Shown one piece after another: positions 6,761 to 9,289 of a stretch of 9,289 nucleotides of DNA. The notes under the pieces were generated by a model. That model had not been told where the DNA came from and did no database searches. It was given only the letters and a program-made list of their open reading frames with translations. The position numbers were made by a program, and so were the translations under genes. Position 1 is the stretch's first letter. Each line of letters starts with the position of its first letter. Source of the stretch: Nitriliruptoraceae bacterium (GTDB taxonomy: Bacteria; Actinomycetota; Nitriliruptoria; Nitriliruptorales; Nitriliruptoraceae). The stretch is from contig SKNP01000414.1 of assembly GCA_007120485.1 (NCBI GenBank), positions 1 through 9,289 on the forward strand, in the 5' to 3' direction.

Positions 6761-6827
6761 GGGTTCGGTGTCGATCGGGGTTCGGTGTCGATCACGGTTC
6801 GGTGTCGATCAGGGTTCGGTGTCGATG
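6761..6827. repeat. Four tandem copies of a 17-bp direct repeat
   Basis: The unit GGGTTCGGTGTCGATCR occurs at 6761-6777, 6778-6794, 6795-6811 (first base changed to C) and 6812-6826 (last bases diverge). Copies 1-3 are almost identical. Each unit contains a small dyad, TCG-N4-CGA. The array ends 10 bases upstream of the DJ-1/PfpI start codon, so it covers that gene's promoter or 5' leader. The 17-bp period is not a multiple of three, so it does not encode a clean peptide repeat. Whether it is an operator array or a slippage product cannot be told. Confidence 0.9.
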
Positions 6828-6857
6828 CTGCACAGGCTGCGATCTACTGCAGCATCG
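6823..6857. repeat. Perfect 10-bp inverted repeat with 15-nt spacer
   Basis: CGATGCTGCA (6823-6832) is exactly complementary to TGCAGCATCG (6848-6857), separated by 15 nt. The left arm overlaps the end of the fourth 17-bp repeat. It lies in the divergent region between the DJ-1/PfpI and GGDEF-EAL genes. No T-run follows on either strand and no gene ends here, so it is not a standard terminator. It could be a binding site for a regulator or a hairpin in a 5' leader. Confidence 0.75.
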
Positions 6858-7022
6858 CGCGCGTCTCCGCCCCGGTCATCGGTCGGTAGGGCCGTGCTGC
6901 CCCCGCCGGGCCCCGCTCAAGTCCGCCCGACGGATGCCGACGTTTCGGGTACCGCCATCTCAGGTGGTGGACCGCTGGTGAGCGCGTTGCCAACGGGCTG
7001 ACACCAACGAACCGGGGGCGGT
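6858..7022. other. Non-coding region upstream of the GGDEF-EAL gene
   Basis: I see no gene and no confident -10/-35 pair in this stretch. It contains a nested dyad: TGGTG (6976-6980) and CACCA (7002-7006) flank CGTTG-C-CAACG (6985-6995). A weak stem is formed by CCGCCA (6952-6957) and TGGTGG (6965-6970). I found no match to the conserved core of the GEMM cyclic-di-GMP riboswitch, which one might look for before a GGDEF gene. Confidence 0.5.
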
Positions 7023-9074
7023 GTGCACGATCGCCGACAAGGGTCACACCTCGGGCCGCTGCTGCGCCCCGGGCCCTTCGCCGCGTACTGGTGGGTCACC
7101 GTGCCGCTGGGCGTGGCCATCGTCGCCCGGTCCCTCGGGAGCGTCCAACTGACGGAGCTGTTCCAGGTCGACGTGGCCTACTGGCTGCTCGTCGGGTTCG
7201 TGGTCCTCGGCGAGGTCCGACCCGTGGTCGGATCGAGCCGGAACGATCCGGATGGTGTCAACCTCGGCACCGCGTTCCTGTTCGCGATCCTGCTGCGCTG
7301 GGGGCTCGACCTGGCGGTCCTGGCGATGGCGGCCGCCGCGGTGATCGGGGAGCTGGCACGGCGCAAGCGGTTCTACGCGGCCACCTTCAACGTGGCCCAG
7401 TACGCGCTGGCGTACACCGCGGCCTGGGCGGTGTTGCGGCTGACCGGATGGACGGCGAGCGCGTCCGAGGTCGGGCAGTTGCAGCCGCACGACCTCGGCA
7501 TCGTCGCGCTGGCTGCTGCGGCGTACCACCTGGTCAACCTCGGCGTCGTCGGGATCGGGATCGGCCTGGCGGAGCGGCGACCCCTGTGGGGTTCGCTGAC
7601 CGACGGGTTCCGGTGGTACACGGTCACGACCGGCTCGGTACTGGCGATCGCTCCCCTGGTGGTCGTCGTCATCGAGACCCACTGGGGCTTCCTGCCGCTG
7701 CTCCTGCTACCGCTGTTCCTGCTGTGGACCACGGCCCGGATGTCCCTGGAACGCGAACGCCGCGGGATGGTCGACGAGCTCACCGGCCTCGCCAACCGTG
7801 CCCAGCTGGCCGACGAGGTCGACGAGCTCGGCGCGACGTTGGACGCGCCCATCGGCTCGGCCGCGCTGTGCCTGATCGACCTCGACCGCTTCAAGGAGGT
7901 CAACGACACGTTCGGGCACACGGTGGGCGATCGGCTGCTCCAGACGGTCGCGGCCCGCTTGCGCAACACCTGTCGCGACAGGGATGTGGTCGCCCGGCTC
8001 GGTGGGGACGAGTTCGTGTTGCTGCTCAGGGTCACCGATGCGGACGAGGCCGAGCACGTCGCCGATCGCGTCACCCGCACGCTGCTCGATCCCTACGACG
8101 TTGCGGGTGCGAGGCTGGAACTCGAGGTCAGCGCCGGGCTGGCGATGTGGCCGGACGATGGCGTGGACCTGGAGACGCTGTTGCGTCGCGCCGACACCGC
8201 GATGTACTCGGCGAAGGAGTCCGGGGAGACGACCAACCGCTTCGACCCGTCCCTGGAGGGTCGGACCCCGTCACGCCTGCGGATGCTGAGCGATCTCCGT
8301 CGGGCCCTCGAGGAGGAGGAGCTCGAACTCCACTACCAGCCGCAGGTCTCCCTGGTGGAAGATGAACTCGTCGGCGTCGAAGCGCTGGTGCGGTGGCGCC
8401 ATCCGACCGATGGCCTGCTCCTCCCGGAGACGTTCCTGCCGTTGGCCGAACGCACCAGTCTGATGCGTCAGCTGACCTGCACGGTGCTGAACCTCGCGCT
8501 GGACCAGTTGACCCGATGGCGACGGGAGGGGCTGACGGTGCCGCTGGCGATCAACGTCTCACCGCACGACCTCGCCGACGTCGATTTCGCCAGCCGGGTC
8601 GCCGACGGTCTCCACCGACGCGGTCTGCTGCCCTCGTGCCTCCGGCTGGAGGTCACCGAGGAGGCCCTGGTCGGTGACCCGTCGCGGGTCCTGCTCACGC
8701 TCAGCAAGCTGCATGACCTCGGCATCGCGCTGAGCCTGGACGACTTCGGGACGGGCCACGCGTCGCTGACCCGGCTCAAGCAGCTCCCCGTCGAGGAGGT
8801 CAAGATCGACCGGTCCTTCGTCGTCGACCTGGGTGACGGCGGAGCCGGTGCCGATGATGCCGCCATCGTCCGCAGCATCGTGGAGCTCGGCTCGACGCTG
8901 GGTCTGCGGACGTTGGCCGAGGGCGTCGAACGGGATGAGCAGTGGCGCGCCCTCGAGGCGATGGGTTGCGATGCGGTGCAGGGGTGGCTCGTCGCTCCGG
9001 CGATGCCGGAGGCCGAAGCGACCGGTTGGCTCCGTGAGCGGATCGCCCGGTCGACGGCCTCCGTGGGGCGATGA
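7023..9074 (+). CDS. Membrane-anchored GGDEF-EAL protein (cyclic-di-GMP synthesis and breakdown)
   Basis: This 683-residue protein has three parts. Residues 20-236 hold about seven hydrophobic segments (near 20-38, 51-65, 81-110, 122-140, 157-181, 199-216, 220-236), an integral-membrane sensor I cannot name. The GGDEF domain runs from DELTGLANR (251-259) and has an intact GGDEF motif at 327-331. An RxxD inhibitory site (R318, D321) lies exactly five residues before it. The EAL domain (about 425-675) keeps EAL at 453-455, N511, E546, DDFGTG at 573-578, K594, AEGVE at 632-636 and Q653. Both halves therefore look catalytic: a diguanylate cyclase with product inhibition and a phosphodiesterase in one chain. 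Which activity dominates cannot be read from sequence. GTG at 7023 is the start, with a G-rich Shine-Dalgarno at 7014-7018. It stands alone, divergent from the DJ-1/PfpI gene and 99 bp before gatC. Confidence 0.96.
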   Translation: MHDRRQGSHLGPLLRPGPFAAYWWVTVPLGVAIVARSLGSVQLTELFQVDVAYWLLVGFVVLGEVRPVVGSSRNDPDGVNLGTAFLFAILLRWGLDLAVLAMAAAAVIGELARRKRFYAATFNVAQYALAYTAAWAVLRLTGWTASASEVGQLQPHDLGIVALAAAAYHLVNLGVVGIGIGLAERRPLWGSLTDGFRWYTVTTGSVLAIAPLVVVVIETHWGFLPLLLLPLFLLWTTARMSLERERRGMVDELTGLANRAQLADEVDELGATLDAPIGSAALCLIDLDRFKEVNDTFGHTVGDRLLQTVAARLRNTCRDRDVVARLGGDEFVLLLRVTDADEAEHVADRVTRTLLDPYDVAGARLELEVSAGLAMWPDDGVDLETLLRRADTAMYSAKESGETTNRFDPSLEGRTPSRLRMLSDLRRALEEEELELHYQPQVSLVEDELVGVEALVRWRHPTDGLLLPETFLPLAERTSLMRQLTCTVLNLALDQLTRWRREGLTVPLAINVSPHDLADVDFASRVADGLHRRGLLPSCLRLEVTEEALVGDPSRVLLTLSKLHDLGIALSLDDFGTGHASLTRLKQLPVEEVKIDRSFVVDLGDGGAGADDAAIVRSIVELGSTLGLRTLAEGVERDEQWRALEAMGCDAVQGWLVAPAMPEAEATGWLRERIARSTASVGR

Positions 9075-9112
9075 CCTCCGGCCAGCGCGACGACGCTGCC
9101 ACGGTGACGAAG

Positions 9113-9118
9113 TAGCCT
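9113..9118 (+). promoter_or_regulatory. Weak candidate -10 element for gatC
   Basis: TAGCCT fits TAnnnT and lies about 55 bp before the gatC start. No recognisable -35 is found upstream. If used, transcription would start near 9125. That would exclude the CCTCCGGG arm of the proposed leader hairpin from the mRNA, so this promoter and that hairpin are competing readings. Confidence 0.25.
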
Positions 9119-9166
9119 CCGGGTCGCCGCGACCGCGTGTGAACGGTCGTCATCACCGCCCGGAGG
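9116..9166 (+). promoter_or_regulatory. Possible Shine-Dalgarno-sequestering leader of gatC
   Basis: CCTCCGGG (9116-9123) is an exact complement of CCCGGAGG (9159-9166), which contains the GGAGG Shine-Dalgarno of gatC. Between them lie two mutually exclusive small stems: GGTCG (9122-9126) with CGACC (9130-9134), and GACCG (9131-9135) with CGGTC (9144-9148). An RNA containing all of this could switch between a blocked and an open ribosome site. In such GC-rich DNA, chance is a serious alternative. Confidence 0.35.
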
Positions 9167-9173
9167 TCCCAGC

Positions 9174-9289
9174 GTGTCACTGTCCGAAGACGAGGTCCGT
9201 CACGTCGCCCGGTTGGCGCGGCTGGCCGTGACCGACGCGGAGGTCGAGGCGCTCTCGCCGCAGCTGTCGCAGATCCTGGGCTACGCCGA
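9174..9289 (+). CDS. gatC: Glutamyl/aspartyl-tRNA amidotransferase subunit C, N-terminal part (runs off window)
   Basis: GatC is the small subunit that stabilises GatA in the GatCAB complex, which amidates mischarged Glu-tRNA(Gln) or Asp-tRNA(Asn). The visible 38 codons carry the family signature: EDEVRHVARLARLAVTDAE, then LSPQLSQILGYA. This is about 40% of a typical protein of about 95-100 residues. The GTG at 9174 has GGAGGT at 9162-9167 six bases upstream, which fixes the start. gatA would be expected next, beyond the window edge. In mycobacteria gatC lies close to ligA; here about 8 kb separates them. Confidence 0.94.
   Translation, partial: MSLSEDEVRHVARLARLAVTDAEVEALSPQLSQILGYA

Noticed and set aside
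6751..6795. N-terminal extension of the DJ-1/PfpI protein from a GTG at 6795
   Set aside because: The extra 15 residues come mostly from tandem repeats; the ATG at 6750 has a good Shine-Dalgarno and homology begins there.
6761..6827. CRISPR array
   Set aside because: The 17-bp units are directly abutting with no spacers, and no cas gene is present.
6952..6970. Small hairpin CCGCCA/TGGTGG
   Set aside because: A six-pair stem with one G-T mismatch is expected by chance in DNA this GC-rich.
6858..7022. Cyclic-di-GMP riboswitch before the GGDEF-EAL gene
   Set aside because: The conserved GEMM core segments are not found; only weak, GC-driven stems are present.

Overview
The window is very GC-rich (about 70% by eye). 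Four of the seven genes whose start lies clearly inside it begin with GTG (pncB, nrtR, the GGDEF-EAL gene and gatC). Promoters are of the TAnnnT type and there is an actinobacterial-style SOS box (GAAC-N4-GTTC). The partial ligA at the left edge and the partial gatC at the right edge are also near neighbours in mycobacteria. Together this suggests a high-GC actinobacterium, possibly a deep-branching lineage. The phylum is an inference from style and gene order, and the genus cannot be told.

Layout from left to right: (1) 1-1082, C-terminal part of NAD-dependent DNA ligase LigA (+), followed 8 bp later by a 400-residue protein with two gamma-glutamylcyclotransferase-like domains (1091-2293, +). 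(2) 2302-4939, a tightly overlapping minus-strand operon in the order pncB, pncA, nrtR. It covers nicotinamide deamidation, nicotinate phosphoribosylation and a Nudix-type NAD regulator. (3) 4940-5136, a divergent control region. It holds two near-identical 23-bp palindromes over a credible pncB promoter (probable NrtR operators), a third weaker half-site, and an SOS-box-like palindrome next to the promoter of the gene on the other side. (4) 5137-6192, a radical SAM protein of the Rv2578c/SplB-like (COG1533) group (+), convergent with a DJ-1/PfpI protein (6226-6750, -). (5) 6751-7022, a non-coding divergent region with four 17-bp tandem repeats and a perfect 10-bp inverted repeat. (6) 7023-9074, a membrane-anchored GGDEF-EAL protein with both active sites apparently intact (+). 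(7) 9075-9173, a leader whose Shine-Dalgarno sequence can pair with an upstream complement, followed by the start of gatC (9174 onward, +).

How the genes work together: PncA and PncB return nicotinamide to NAD by way of nicotinate and nicotinate mononucleotide. NrtR, encoded last in the same operon, probably represses that operon. LigA consumes NAD, and the radical SAM gene looks LexA-controlled, so NAD recycling and DNA repair are physical neighbours here. Whether that is functional or accidental cannot be decided from one window. The least explained pieces are the tandem GGCT-like fusion, the repeat and inverted-repeat array at 6761-6857, and the architecture of the pncB/radical-SAM control region. 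No mobile element, CRISPR array, tRNA or rRNA was seen.
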